This document shows, in pieces, positions 1 through 9,088 of a stretch of DNA of 64,000 nt. The notes beneath the pieces were generated by a model. The model did no database searches and had not been told where the DNA came from. It worked only from the letters and a program-made list of their open reading frames with translations. This DNA is from Martinezella lusitana (GTDB lineage Bacteria; Pseudomonadota; Alphaproteobacteria; Rhizobiales; Rhizobiaceae). The stretch covers positions 372,001 to 436,000 of the forward strand of contig NZ_JAFEVL010000010.1 of assembly GCF_016901135.1 (NCBI RefSeq), given 5' to 3'. Position 1 is the stretch's first letter; the number at the start of each line of letters is the position of its first letter. A program made the position numbers and the translations under genes.

Positions 1-357
1 GTTGTTGATTATGGCGAACGGACTTCGCCCGCAAAAGCAGGCTCCGGGACCGGACGTGCGCGGGCTTATAAGGATGAAGACCCATAGAGTCAATTATACC
101 GGCGCAAATTCCTTGAAATCCGGGGTTCCAGCCGGTCGATCGACGGCCGTTGCCGGTTACCATAACATTCGGCCGATTGATTGCGTGGCTAACAATATAA
201 TTAAGTAGATACTGAAATATACAAGGGAAATAGTAGCGACGCCACATCTCTCATATATAAATACCGCAATATAACATTAATGAATTTAGTCGATATCTAG
301 GTACATGCTGGAAAAATCCATCGATTTCTGGGGATGAAGCCAGCCTCGGAGGGTATC
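1..357. other. Intergenic region upstream of the chemoreceptor
   Basis: No convincing gene is seen. A 68-codon open frame at 2-208 lacks a ribosome binding site and resembles no family I recognise. The last 150 bases are clearly AT-rich compared with the rest of the window, as expected for the promoter region of the downstream chemoreceptor, but I could not pick a clear -35/-10 pair. Confidence 0.5.
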
Positions 358-2367
358 GTGAAGATTCGCGGCAAAATAAATCTGCTTGTATTCGTCATGA
401 CTGGCGCGGCGCTTTTGATCGGTGCCACCGCCCTTTATGCGCTGCATCAATATGACCAGAAGTTAGAGAGTTACGAGCAGACCGCCAGCCGCGCCTACAT
501 GGGCGAGCGCCTGAACCGCTACGTGACGGCGGTGGTCATGGAATCGCGCGGCATCTATGCTGCCGCTTCCGCAAAGGACTCCAAGGGCTTCGCCGATGGG
601 CTGATGGGCGACCTCGACGAGATCGACAAAGTGCTCGCGGCCTGGGCGCCTCTGGTTCCGGATGCGCAAAAGGCCGAATTCTCCAAACTGCAGGCCCGCT
701 CTCAGGAGTTTCGCGTCTTCCGCACCGAGACGGCACGTCTCGGCGTGACGGATGGTCCGGATGCAGCCAACAAGCAAGGCAACAATGACGCCAACCGCGC
801 CAATCGCAAGGCCTTCCAGGCCGAGATCGATGCCGTGGTTAAAACCGACAAGGCTGAACTTGCAGCAGCCGAAACCAACATCGCGGCGTTTCATAGCGGC
901 GTCTTGTGGGTCGTCCTTTGCATCATGGCGGCGGGCATCAGCGCCGGCGTCGGCTTGGGCTCCTATATCGGCGCCGTTCACCTAAGCCGCCCGATCCGCA
1001 AGGTGACGGAAGCCATCAACAAGGTGGCCGACGGTCAATTCGATATCGAGGTCCCGTTTGCCGGTCGCCGCGACGAAATCGGCGAGATGGCCGCTGCCGT
1101 CGATGTTTTCAAGGAGAACGGCAAGGCCGTGCGCCGCATGAATGCCGAGGAAACGGCCCTGCGCGCCAAGAGCGACGAACTTCAGTCCAGCATGTCTCTG
1201 GCCGTCTCGGCTGCCGCTGCCGGCGATTTCAGCCGTCGCGTCGAGAAGGATTACGGCGATGCCAACCTCAATCGCTTTGCCGGGAACGTCAACGAGCTGC
1301 TGGTGAGCGTCGATACCGGCATCGGCGAGGTGCGTCGCGTGATCGCAAGCCTCGCTGATGGCGATCTGACGCAGGCCATGAAGGGCGAATTCCAGGGCGC
1401 CTTCGCCGAGTTGCAGCAGAACGTCAACGCCACGTTCGAGACCCTCAAGAGCACCATGCGCGAAGTGCGCGAGACGACAGGCTCGATCAACACCAACACC
1501 AACGAGCTGCGCCACGCCAGCGACGACCTCTCCAAGCGTACCGAACAACAGGCCGCCGCCCTCGAGGAAACCTCGGCGGCGCTCGACGAGATCACCTCCG
1601 TCGTCCAGAATTCGACGGAACGGGCGCGCGAAGCGAGCATCATGGTGACCGAAGCCAAGGAAGACGCCGCCCGCTCCGGCACGGTGGTTCGCAACGCCAT
1701 CGACGCCATGGGCCGCATCGAGCAGGCATCCGGCGCGATCAGCCAGATCATCGGAGTGATCGACGATATCGCCTTCCAGACCAATCTGCTGGCACTCAAT
1801 GCCGGCGTCGAGGCTGCACGAGCAGGCGACGCGGGCAAGGGTTTTGCCGTCGTTGCCCAGGAAGTGCGTGAACTGGCCCAGCGCTCCGCCACCGCCGCCA
1901 AGGACATCAAGGCGCTGATCAGCAAATCAGGCGATCAGGTACAGGTCGGCGTCAAGCTGGTGCAGGACACCGGCGCGGCGTTGTCGACCATCGAAGCCCG
2001 CGTGCTCAAGATCAACGACCACATCCATTCCATCGCGACGGCGGCGCGCGAACAGGCAACAGGCCTGTCCGAGGTCAACAAGGCCGTCAACCAGATGGAT
2101 GAAGTCACGCAGCGCAATGCCGCCATGGTCGAGGAGACCTCGGCCGCGACCCATCGTCTTGCAGGCGAAGCCGATGGCCTCGTCCGCCTGGTATCCCGCT
2201 TCAAGGTCGATGTCGGCAACATATCCGCTCCGGTGCCTGCGCGCGCCGAGACGCATCGCCCGGCGGCCTCGCCGGCACGCCGGATGATCGACAAGGTGGC
2301 AACTGCCTTTGGCGGTGGAAGCGCCCTCTCGCCGGCCGCTGCGACGAAGGGTTGGGAAGAGTTCTGA
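358..2367 (+). CDS. Methyl-accepting chemotaxis protein with CheR-docking tail
   Basis: Transmembrane chemoreceptor, 669 residues from the GTG at 358. That start has a GGAGGG ribosome site at 348-353 and gives the N-terminus MKIRGKINLLVFVM; the ATG at 334 has no such site. TM1 covers about residues 7-28, a periplasmic helical sensor runs to about 180, and TM2 covers about 182-205. Two HAMP-like segments follow (about 206-260 and 285-380), then the cytoplasmic signalling hairpin with IDDIAFQTNLLALNAGVEAA at about 466-485. The protein ends in GWEEF, matching the xWxxF pentapeptide that tethers CheR/CheB in other receptors, so it is probably a high-abundance type receptor. No che genes are adjacent and the ligand cannot be predicted. 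Confidence 0.93.
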   Translation: MKIRGKINLLVFVMTGAALLIGATALYALHQYDQKLESYEQTASRAYMGERLNRYVTAVVMESRGIYAAASAKDSKGFADGLMGDLDEIDKVLAAWAPLVPDAQKAEFSKLQARSQEFRVFRTETARLGVTDGPDAANKQGNNDANRANRKAFQAEIDAVVKTDKAELAAAETNIAAFHSGVLWVVLCIMAAGISAGVGLGSYIGAVHLSRPIRKVTEAINKVADGQFDIEVPFAGRRDEIGEMAAAVDVFKENGKAVRRMNAEETALRAKSDELQSSMSLAVSAAAAGDFSRRVEKDYGDANLNRFAGNVNELLVSVDTGIGEVRRVIASLADGDLTQAMKGEFQGAFAELQQNVNATFETLKSTMREVRETTGSINTNTNELRHASDDLSKRTEQQAAALEETSAALDEITSVVQNSTERAREASIMVTEAKEDAARSGTVVRNAIDAMGRIEQASGAISQIIGVIDDIAFQTNLLALNAGVEAARAGDAGKGFAVVAQEVRELAQRSATAAKDIKALISKSGDQVQVGVKLVQDTGAALSTIEARVLKINDHIHSIATAAREQATGLSEVNKAVNQMDEVTQRNAAMVEETSAATHRLAGEADGLVRLVSRFKVDVGNISAPVPARAETHRPAASPARRMIDKVATAFGGGSALSPAAATKGWEEF

Positions 2368-2379
2368 TCCCTGCGAAGA

Positions 2380-2417
2380 GGGACGACGCGGTCGCATCTG
2401 AGCGCTGCCGTCGTCCC
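2380..2417 (+). terminator. Stem-loop after the chemoreceptor gene
   Basis: A 9-bp perfect inverted repeat, GGGACGACG (2380-2388) and CGTCGTCCC (2409-2417), begins 13 bases after the stop codon. The loop is 20 bases and the downstream T content is weak, so it is a likely but imperfect intrinsic terminator. Confidence 0.5.
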
Positions 2418-2536
2418 CGCCAGGCCCTTCTTACTGTTAAGGCCGGGAAGCGATTGGAAAAAAGCCTACAATCACCTATTATCTAGTTTCGATACGTCGC
2501 CATCATGTCGCTTTGCAGCGAAGCGGGACAATTGAA

Positions 2537-4057
2537 ATGGATAGTGGGCAGGACAGGAGCGCCGCAAGAAGCGGCAAGGCCGAGAAGGGTGGCCTGTCCC
2601 AATTTTGTAGGCCGACAGGGATCTTCGGCGGCCTTTCCGGCAAGCTCCTCATCCTCACCGTCGGCTTCATTCTCCTGGCGGAAGTGCTGATCTTCGTGCC
2701 CTCCGTTGCCAATATGAGGCTGCGTTGGCTGGAGGACCGGCTGAATACGGCGGCTGCAGCTGCGATCGTCATCGACGGCCTGCAGCCTGCCGAGCTGCCC
2801 CGCGCGCTGCAGAAGGAAACGCTGATGGCCACCGGCACGCGGGCCATCGTCCTGCGCAAGGACGGCACCTCGCGCCTGCTGGCCACGGCCGAAATGCCGG
2901 CTTCGGTCGATGACAAGTATGATCTGAGCGATGTGTCCCAGCTGACGGCCATCAAGGACGCGCTCGACACTCTGCTCTTCGGCGGCAACCGCATCATCCG
3001 CGTTTTCGGCCCGGCCGGCGGCGATGCCGGCACAGGCATCGAAGTGGTGTTGAAGGACACCCGCTTGCGTAATGCGATGCTCGCCTATTCGGTCAGCGTC
3101 TTCTTCGTTTCCATCCTGATTTCATTGTTCACCGCGACGCTGATCTTCTTTGCGATCAACCGCATGATGATCCGTCCGATCCGGCGGCTCACGGATAGCA
3201 TGCAGGCCTATTCGGACGACCCGGAGGATCCGGGCCGTATTCTCGTGCCCGAGATGGGCCGCGATGAGCTTGCGGTCGCCGGCCGCCATCTCGCCTCCAT
3301 GCAGTCGCAGCTGCAGAAGACGCTGAAGCAGCAGAAAAATCTGGCAGCACTCGGCCTCGCCGTCTCGAAGATCAATCACGACATGCGCAACATCCTGTCG
3401 GCGGCGCAATTGATGTCCGACCGATTGGTCGATGTCGACGATCCGATGGTCAAGCGTTTCGCGCCAAAGCTGCTGCGCACCATCGACCGTGCCGTCGGTT
3501 ATACGACCGAGGTCCTTTCCTATGGCCAGACGTCCGAATCGGCGCCGCGCCGGCGCAAGATTCGTCTTGTCGAGCTCATCGGCGAGGTTCGTGACATCCT
3601 GGCGATCGATCCTGAAACCGGTATCGAATTCGTCGAGCAACTCGGCCCCGAGCTGGAGGTCGATGCCGATAGCGAGCAGCTGTTCCGCATTATCCATAAT
3701 CTGTGTCGCAACGCTCATCAGGCATTGGTCGCTTTCGGCGAGACGACACCCGACGGTATCAGGCGCATCACGGTTTCGGCGCATCGCATCGGCAGCGTCG
3801 TCAGCATCACCGTCGACGACACCGGGCCGGGCATGCCGCAGAAGGCGCGGGAAAATCTTTTCACGGCATTCCGTGGCTCTGCGCGTTCCGGCGGCACCGG
3901 CCTCGGCCTGGCAATCGCCCGCGAACTGGTGCTTGCTCATGGCGGCACCATAGCGCTCGTGGAAAAACCGTCCGCGGGAACGCAGTTCCGCATCGAGATC
4001 CCCGATCGCCCCGTATCCCTTGATGACTATCGCAGCCGAAGCTTCCGCGAAAGCTGA
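2537..4057 (+). CDS. Orphan transmembrane sensor histidine kinase
   Basis: Two-component sensor kinase of 506 residues from the ATG at 2537; an in-frame TTG at 2513 is less likely. TM1 lies at about residues 30-55, a short periplasmic sensor of about 120 residues follows, and TM2 lies at about 180-205, leading into a HAMP-like stretch. The phosphoacceptor motif SKINHDMRNILSAA puts the histidine at about residue 281. The N box is NLCRNAHQAL, G1 is DDTGPGMP and G2 is GTGLGLAIA, so the ATPase domain looks complete. The H box is atypical (NHDMRN rather than SHELRT), as in the HWE-distant HisKA group. No response regulator is adjacent, so its partner is unknown. The next feature is a tRNA. Confidence 0.9.
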   Translation: MDSGQDRSAARSGKAEKGGLSQFCRPTGIFGGLSGKLLILTVGFILLAEVLIFVPSVANMRLRWLEDRLNTAAAAAIVIDGLQPAELPRALQKETLMATGTRAIVLRKDGTSRLLATAEMPASVDDKYDLSDVSQLTAIKDALDTLLFGGNRIIRVFGPAGGDAGTGIEVVLKDTRLRNAMLAYSVSVFFVSILISLFTATLIFFAINRMMIRPIRRLTDSMQAYSDDPEDPGRILVPEMGRDELAVAGRHLASMQSQLQKTLKQQKNLAALGLAVSKINHDMRNILSAAQLMSDRLVDVDDPMVKRFAPKLLRTIDRAVGYTTEVLSYGQTSESAPRRRKIRLVELIGEVRDILAIDPETGIEFVEQLGPELEVDADSEQLFRIIHNLCRNAHQALVAFGETTPDGIRRITVSAHRIGSVVSITVDDTGPGMPQKARENLFTAFRGSARSGGTGLGLAIARELVLAHGGTIALVEKPSAGTQFRIEIPDRPVSLDDYRSRSFRES

Positions 4058-4182
4058 GGTTTTTCAGCCTCTTCGCACCGGCATGCACGAAAATCGCGAT
4101 CTTTTGCAGAAATCTACTTGCATTCCCTCAAAGGACGTTTTAGAGAACCGCCCACGCCAACGGTTTCTTCCGTTTCGGTCAC

Positions 4183-4259
4183 GCACCCGTAGCTCAGCTG
4201 GATAGAGCACCAGACTACGAATCTGGGGGTCAGGAGTTCGAATCTCTTCGGGTGCGCCA
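4183..4259 (+). tRNA. tRNA-Arg(ACG)
   Basis: A 77-base cloverleaf with encoded CCA. The acceptor arms GCACCCG (4183-4189) and CGGGTGC (4249-4255) pair fully. The anticodon stem CCAGA/TCTGG encloses the loop CTACGAA, giving anticodon ACG, which decodes CGN after A34 deamination. The T loop TTCGAAT is canonical. A short T-rich run follows at 4260-4265. No integrase or repeat of the tRNA 3' end was noticed nearby. Confidence 0.97.
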
Positions 4260-4323
4260 TTTTTCTTCCCCAGTACGTTAGCGGCATCCAAAGCGTCCCA
4301 TGTTGGTATTGGCGCTTTGCGCT

Positions 4324-5745
4324 TTATCCGTGGGCGGTCCTTCTTGACCTCCGCAATCCCGTCGCGGTCACGGCGAGACCGATAAGAGTTGCCGCCACGG
4401 GTATGAGCAGTGCGAGTCGCAGGGCTTCGAGGCGTGCATCGGCTGCAGTTTCCGCGCCGAGCGCCAGAACGCCGATTGCGCTTGCCGCAGACAGCCCCAG
4501 AGCCGCGCCGAATTGAAAGGCCGTGTTGACGAGGCCGCTCGCCAGACCCTGCTCGCTTTCATCGATACCGTCCGTGGCCAGAATGGTGAGCGGGCCGTAG
4601 GCGAGTGAGAATGCTAGGCCAAGCAGGATCATCGAAGGGAACATCGCCGCATAGGTCCAGTCAAGGCTCACCTGCAAGAACCAGCCATAGGAAAACGCTG
4701 CTAGCAGCATGCCGCCGAAAATGACTTTAATATTGCCAAAGCGGTTGATCAGCCATGGCGTCACGGTCGGAGCAAGAATCGCGTCAGCGCCGATGGCCAG
4801 CAGCGCAAGGCTTGTCTGGATCGATGTCCAGCCCATCAATTCCTGCAAATAGAGCGACACCAGAAACTGAAAGCCGAAGAAGGAGCCGGCGAAGAACAAT
4901 GCGCCGAGATTGGCGCGGACGAGCGAGCGCGAATGTAGGATGCCGAGCCGCACCAATGGCATTCTGACCTTCCGTTGGGTAGCGATGAAGGCTATCCAGA
5001 GGATTGCGCTGGCAGCGAAGATGGCAAGCGTCCAGTTCAGGCCCTTGGCAGGGTTTTCGAGCCGCGTCACGCCATAGGTGGCGGACAACATCGCGCCGGT
5101 CAGGATGATGGCACCTACCATATCAAAGCGTTGGCCGAGCTCTCTTTGATTGTCGTCGCCGATCAGGCGTGGAGTGAGGATGAAGATGAGGCTCGCAAAT
5201 GCGACTGGCGCGAAAAATACCCAGCGCCAGTCAATGGCCGCAAGCAGGCCGCCGGCGACAAGCCCTAGCGAGAAGCCTCCGGCAGCCGTACCGGCGTAAA
5301 TGAGGACCGCTTTATTGCGTTGTGGCCCCTCAGGGAAAATTGTCGTGATCAGCGCAAGACCGGCCGGTGTCATGAACGCTGAGGCAACGCCGGTGACGAA
5401 ACGTGCCGTCAGCAACATCCAGCCTTCAGTGGCGAAGCCTCCGAGTCCCGAGAAGATGATGAACGCGGCAAGCGCGAAGAGAAATACCCGTCGCTTGCCA
5501 AAAATGTCGGCCGCCCGGCCGCCAAGCAGCATGAAGCCGGCATAGCCGAGCACATAGGAACTGACGACGGCACTGAGCGTCGTGGTCGAGAGGCCCAATT
5601 CCGCGCGGATCGCCGGCAAGGCGACATTCAACATCGCGACGTCAATGCCTTCGAGGAAAATCGCTCCGCACAAAATGAGTAAGGCTCCCCTGGCGCGTGC
5701 GGTCATGGCCGCATGTGCGCTTGGTACATGAGATGGGGTCGACAT
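4324..5745 (-). CDS. MFS drug efflux transporter, DHA2 type
   Basis: Inner-membrane proton-driven multidrug antiporter of 473 residues. The N-terminal half carries the typical MFS motif A region GGRAADIFGKRRVF at about residues 76-89 and the motif C-like stretch in TM5. About 14 hydrophobic segments fit the DHA2 (EmrB/QacA) family, which is usually 450-520 residues. The start at 5745 lacks a strong ribosome site and a downstream ATG at 5706 is possible. It is transcribed divergently from an HxlR regulator 114 bases away, which very probably controls it. The substrate is not predictable. Confidence 0.88.
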   Translation of the reverse strand: MSTPSHVPSAHAAMTARARGALLILCGAIFLEGIDVAMLNVALPAIRAELGLSTTTLSAVVSSYVLGYAGFMLLGGRAADIFGKRRVFLFALAAFIIFSGLGGFATEGWMLLTARFVTGVASAFMTPAGLALITTIFPEGPQRNKAVLIYAGTAAGGFSLGLVAGGLLAAIDWRWVFFAPVAFASLIFILTPRLIGDDNQRELGQRFDMVGAIILTGAMLSATYGVTRLENPAKGLNWTLAIFAASAILWIAFIATQRKVRMPLVRLGILHSRSLVRANLGALFFAGSFFGFQFLVSLYLQELMGWTSIQTSLALLAIGADAILAPTVTPWLINRFGNIKVIFGGMLLAAFSYGWFLQVSLDWTYAAMFPSMILLGLAFSLAYGPLTILATDGIDESEQGLASGLVNTAFQFGAALGLSAASAIGVLALGAETAADARLEALRLALLIPVAATLIGLAVTATGLRRSRRTAHG

Positions 5746-5814
5746 TGGTGTATATGCCCTCGCATTGGATGAATTGGTATGGGAGCAGCATGTCGATTAC
5801 CAAAATGCAGCTCA

Positions 5815-5829
5815 GTTACTTCTTGTAAC
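5815..5829. promoter_or_regulatory. Candidate HxlR operator
   Basis: The inverted repeat GTTAC-TTCTT-GTAAC lies in the 114-base gap between the MFS gene and the HxlR regulator. HxlR proteins bind short dyads in such divergent promoters, so this is the best visible operator candidate. Confidence 0.4.
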
Positions 5830-5859
5830 CGACTCTGAGGTAGGGCATATTCCGCAACC

Positions 5860-6285
5860 ATGGAGGAAGGCACTTCAAACTCACCGAGTGATTGCTGCGG
5901 CACCGATGGGGAATACGATGTTCTCCAGTGGGATCAGCGCGAGGGCTGCGAAGTACGGCAGATCCTCGACAGGATCGCCGACAAATGGTCGCTGCTGGTC
6001 ATTGCCCTGCTTGAAAAGCGTACATTGCGGTTCACCGAGCTGAAGAAGAGCATCGAGGGCATCAGCCAGCGTATGCTGACAAATACGCTGCGGCACCTGG
6101 AGCGTGATGGTATCGTCCAACGGACCGTGTTCCCGGTGGTGCCGCCTCGCGTCGAATACAGGCTGACGTCGCTCGGCTGCACCCTGCACGAAACGATCCA
6201 GTCGCTGGTCAACTGGACGGAAAACAATCAACGGGAAATCGTCGCAGCCCGCATCCGCTATGATACGCGGGAACGGGATAGCTGA
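5860..6285 (+). CDS. HxlR-family winged-helix regulator
   Basis: DNA-binding regulator of 141 residues. The HxlR core starts with GCEVRQILDRIADKWSLLVI (about residues 29-48), then the helix-turn-helix FTELKKSIEGISQRMLTNTL, and the wing with PPRVEYRLTSLG. HxlR proteins are usually 100-140 residues and respond to quinones, aldehydes or oxidants, often through the conserved Cys that here precedes EVRQ. A pair of cysteines at residues 12-13 (DCCG) is an extra N-terminal feature. It is divergent from an MFS efflux gene and likely represses it and itself. The start has no strong ribosome site. Confidence 0.88.
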   Translation: MEEGTSNSPSDCCGTDGEYDVLQWDQREGCEVRQILDRIADKWSLLVIALLEKRTLRFTELKKSIEGISQRMLTNTLRHLERDGIVQRTVFPVVPPRVEYRLTSLGCTLHETIQSLVNWTENNQREIVAARIRYDTRERDS

Positions 6286-6407
6286 CCAAACTCGGCATAT
6301 CGAGATCGCCTTCAAGCCTCATCCGCTTTTCAGGAAATTGCGTTCGAGCTTTGGTATGGCAGGACTGAAAAGTACCGTTTGGCAGTAGTCATTCTCTCGC
6401 GCGCCGA

Positions 6408-7964
6408 TCAGCCCCGGCGTATCGCTCCTTCTCCATGCTCCGTCGCCAATGGCAATTCCGGCAGGAACAGCAGCGCGACCAGCGCCAATGCGACGATGGC
6501 CGTCCCCATCGTGAAGGTCATGGCAATGGCGTGACGGTAGAGCGCTATGGCCGCGGCATGGGCTTCGGGGGAGGTGGTGGCGAGCTGCTTCATGCCGGCT
6601 TCGGTCAATGACGACATATGAAGACCGTCCAGGGGGCCGCCGGCGTTCTGTACGCGATAGGCGAGGATGGCGCCGGAGCCGGTGACGCCGATGAGGCCGC
6701 CGAGCGAGCGGAAGAAGGCGAGCGTCGCCGTGCCGACGCCGCGATGGGCAAAGGGCAGGGCATTCTGCACCGCGATCGTCATGGTGGGCATGACAAGTCC
6801 AAGTCCGAGGCCAAGGGCGAAGACGGCTGGCTCGATCACCATAAAGCCCTGGCTGGTGGCGGCCGCCCAGGCGAGCGTCGCGAAGGCTACCGTCGCAAGG
6901 CTCAGACCGAATAGCTGGGCGGGCTTGTAGCGTCCGAAGCGATGCAGTAGCACGCGGCCGTTGACCATGGACGAGATGACGACGCCGACCATCAGCGGGC
7001 CGGTCAGCAGGCCGGAGTGCGAAGGGCTGACACCCATGACCATCTGGAAGAACAGCGGAAAGAAGAGGCTTGCCCCGAGCATGCCCATGAAGGTCAGGGC
7101 CAGCACGAGGCAGGCGACGACGAACAGCCGGTTGCGGAAGAGATCGGGCGGCAGCACCGGTTCGGGCTCCCGCCGGATATGGAGAACGAAGAGAACGCCG
7201 AGAATGAGGGCGGCTGCGGACAGGCCGAAAATCTCCGGCGAATCCCAGGCCCATTCGTTGCCGCCGAGCGCCAGCACCAGCAGGAAGCTGGTCGTGCAGG
7301 CCGTCAGCAAGACAGCGCCGAGATAGTCGATGCGGCGGCTCCGCGCCTGATGCGGTCGCTTCAGCGCGCGGCCGATCATGACGAGGGCGACGGCGCCGAT
7401 CGGCAGGTTGACGTAGAAGATCCAGTGCCACGACAAGAGATCGGTGATGACGCCGCCGGCGATCGGGCCGATGACGCTGCACACGGCGAAGACGGCGACG
7501 ATCGAGCCCTGATTGCGCCCGCGCTTGGCCGGCGGCACGATGTCGCCGATGATGATCTGCGCAAGTGGCAGCAATCCGCCCGCGCCGATGCCCTGGATCG
7601 CGCGGAAGATGATGAGCTGCATCAGCGTCTGTGCCATGCCGCTCAAGACCGAGCCGAGCAGGAAGATCAGGATCGCTGCGTAGATCATCGGCTTGCGGCC
7701 GTACTGGTCGCTGAGCTTGCCGTAGAGCGGCATGGTGCTGGTCGAGGCGAGCACATAGGCGCTGACGACCCAGGACAGATGCGTCAGGCCGCCAAGATCG
7801 CTGACGATGCGCGGCAAAGCGGTTGCCACGATGCTCTGGTCGATGGCGCCAAGGCCGAGAACGATCATCAAGCCGAGAATGACGGCGCGGATCTCGCGAC
7901 GATCGGGCGGATCGCTCGTAGCCGGCGCCGATGGGGGAATTGCATTCAGACGCTCGCCGCTCAT
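6408..7964 (-). CDS. EmrB/QacA-type MFS multidrug transporter
   Basis: Inner-membrane 14-helix drug:proton antiporter of 518 residues. It shows LGAIDQSIVATALPRIVSDL in TM1, the motif A-like GKLSDQYGRKPM after TM2, and motif C GPIAGGVITD in TM5, all standard in DHA2 transporters. Its ATG overlaps the stop codon of the upstream marR-type gene by 4 bases (ATGA at 7961-7964), so the two are translationally coupled, and the repressor probably senses substrates of the pump. The C-terminus is charged and cytoplasmic. No membrane-fusion (EmrA) partner is adjacent, so it probably works as a stand-alone inner-membrane pump. Confidence 0.92.
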   Translation of the reverse strand: MSGERLNAIPPSAPATSDPPDRREIRAVILGLMIVLGLGAIDQSIVATALPRIVSDLGGLTHLSWVVSAYVLASTSTMPLYGKLSDQYGRKPMIYAAILIFLLGSVLSGMAQTLMQLIIFRAIQGIGAGGLLPLAQIIIGDIVPPAKRGRNQGSIVAVFAVCSVIGPIAGGVITDLLSWHWIFYVNLPIGAVALVMIGRALKRPHQARSRRIDYLGAVLLTACTTSFLLVLALGGNEWAWDSPEIFGLSAAALILGVLFVLHIRREPEPVLPPDLFRNRLFVVACLVLALTFMGMLGASLFFPLFFQMVMGVSPSHSGLLTGPLMVGVVISSMVNGRVLLHRFGRYKPAQLFGLSLATVAFATLAWAAATSQGFMVIEPAVFALGLGLGLVMPTMTIAVQNALPFAHRGVGTATLAFFRSLGGLIGVTGSGAILAYRVQNAGGPLDGLHMSSLTEAGMKQLATTSPEAHAAAIALYRHAIAMTFTMGTAIVALALVALLFLPELPLATEHGEGAIRRG

Positions 7965-8410
7965 TGCCCGATCTCCCCGAGTGGCCCGACCGCGGCGCGA
8001 ATGGCAGCGCGTTCGTCAGGCGATAGTTTGGCCAGTTCGGACGCGAGCCAGTCGGTCCGCTTTTGTTTCATGCTCCGCATCAGCTCTTTTCCTTTGGCGG
8101 TCGCGATCAGGCCGTTGCGGCGCCGATCGCTCGGGTCGGGCTCCGAGCGAGTGATGAGACCGTCCCGCTCCATCGCCTTCACATGCCCGGATATCGTCGG
8201 CCCGCGCAGCTTCTCCATCCGGGCCAGTTCGGCGACGCCGATGCCGGGTTCGCGCGTGATGGCGAGCAGCAGCAGGGCATGCAGAGGTGAAAGTCCGGGA
8301 TCGTCGCTCTCGCGCCGCAATTGCCGGTACAGGCGATGGAGAGCAGGGCGCAGCGCCTCGGCGAGCGCATGTGATTCTTCAAGCACATGATGGGGGTCGG
8401 GTTTGGTCAT
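7961..8410 (-). CDS. MarR-family repressor of the adjacent efflux pump
   Basis: Winged-helix regulator of 149 residues, the usual MarR size. The DNA-binding part contains PGIGVAELARMEKLRGPTIS and the wing RSEPDPSDRRRNGLIATAKG (about residues 85-115), with the conserved D-x-R-x4-G pattern of MarR wings. It is the first gene of a two-gene operon with the EmrB-type pump. An 8-bp-arm palindrome 18 bases upstream of its start is the likely autoregulatory operator. The ligand is unknown, probably an aromatic or antibiotic-like compound exported by the pump. Confidence 0.92.
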   Translation of the reverse strand: MTKPDPHHVLEESHALAEALRPALHRLYRQLRRESDDPGLSPLHALLLLAITREPGIGVAELARMEKLRGPTISGHVKAMERDGLITRSEPDPSDRRRNGLIATAKGKELMRSMKQKRTDWLASELAKLSPDERAAIRAAVGPLGEIGQ

Positions 8411-8427
8411 GGAGTCTCAATCAATAT

Positions 8428-8450
8428 TAGATAGGTAGGCTTCCTATCTA
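8428..8450. promoter_or_regulatory. MarR operator palindrome
   Basis: Perfect inverted repeat with arms TAGATAGG (8428-8435) and CCTATCTA (8443-8450) and a 7-base centre. It sits just upstream of the marR-type start codon, where MarR dimers normally bind. A related half, ACCTATC, follows at 8454-8460. Confidence 0.65.
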
Positions 8451-8554
8451 TAGACCTATCGCGTCTCTTTTACTTGCGCAAGCGGTAATATTGTGAAACA
8501 TTTTCAATCATTGCGCGTTGTTCGTTCTGATTACGTCTCTGGAGGAGAAGAGCT

Positions 8555-9019
8555 GTGAAACGATTCCTGACGACCGTGACAGTTACCGCCTTAAGTGCCC
8601 TGCTTGCCGTTACATCCTTTGATCCCGCCGTTGCGGGGCCGATCCAGCCGATGGTGCAGCCGGCGATCCTGCAGACGACCGGCCAAACTGCCGGCGTGAC
8701 CGACGTGCAATATCGTCGTCACCGTCCCCATTATCGCCCGCACTACCGTCCTCACTATCGTCCGCATTATGGCGGCGGCTACTGGCACGGCCATCGCGGT
8801 TATCGCTACGCCCGCCCGGGTTATCGCCGCTATAACGATGGTTTCTGGTATCCGCTGGCCGCCTTCACCGCCGGCGCAATTGTTGGCGGAGCCGTCGCTC
8901 GTCCGCCCCACGGCAGCGCTCATGTTCGCTGGTGCGCGAGCCGGTACAAGTCCTATCGCGCTTCTGACAACACCTATCAGCCGACCAATGGTCCGCGCCG
9001 GCAGTGCGTCAGCCAGTGA
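8555..9019 (+). CDS. BA14K-family secreted protein
   Basis: Small cell-envelope protein of 154 residues beginning at GTG 8555, with a strong GGAGGAG ribosome site at 8541-8547. A Sec signal peptide (about residues 1-27, ending AVA-G) is followed by a Tyr/His/Arg-rich region with four RPHY repeats (about residues 57-72), a hydrophobic stretch [18 protein letters not shown], and the C-terminal BA14K signature [20 protein letters not shown] with paired cysteines. BA14K proteins were first described as a Brucella immunoreactive antigen with lectin-like properties; the role in free-living rhizobia is unclear. The gene is monocistronic, ending in front of a palindrome at 9056. Confidence 0.88.
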   Translation: MKRFLTTVTVTALSALLAVTSFDPAVAGPIQPMVQPAILQTTGQTAGVTDVQYRRHRPHYRPHYRPHYRPHYGGGYWHGHRGYRYARPGYRRYNDGFWYPLAAFTAGAIVGGAVARPPHGSAHVRWCASRYKSYRASDNTYQPTNGPRRQCVSQ

Positions 9020-9055
9020 GTTGCCAGTGAGTTGCCAATGGGTTGAATGCATGAA

Positions 9056-9083
9056 GTCCCTCTCCGCGCCCGCGGAGAGGGAC
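9056..9083. repeat. Palindromic intergenic element or bidirectional terminator
   Basis: Perfect 13-bp inverted repeat, GTCCCTCTCCGCG (9056-9068) and CGCGGAGAGGGAC (9071-9083), between two convergent genes. The CCTCTCC...GGAGAGG core is shared with the repeat at 17145-17170, so it is probably a dispersed rhizobial palindrome that also serves as a terminator. No T run is present. Confidence 0.6.
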
Positions 9084-9088
9084 GCATG

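Noticed and set aside
2..208. 68-codon open frame at the window start
   Set aside because: No ribosome site, no family motif, low-complexity codon use; lies in an AT-rich promoter region.
4183..4259. tRNA-Arg as an integration site for the efflux genes
   Set aside because: No integrase, no phage gene and no repeat of the tRNA 3' end seen downstream; GC and codon use match the surroundings.
8740..8775. Short direct repeats resembling a CRISPR array in the BA14K gene
   Set aside because: They are in-frame RPHY codon repeats of about 12 bases without spacers.
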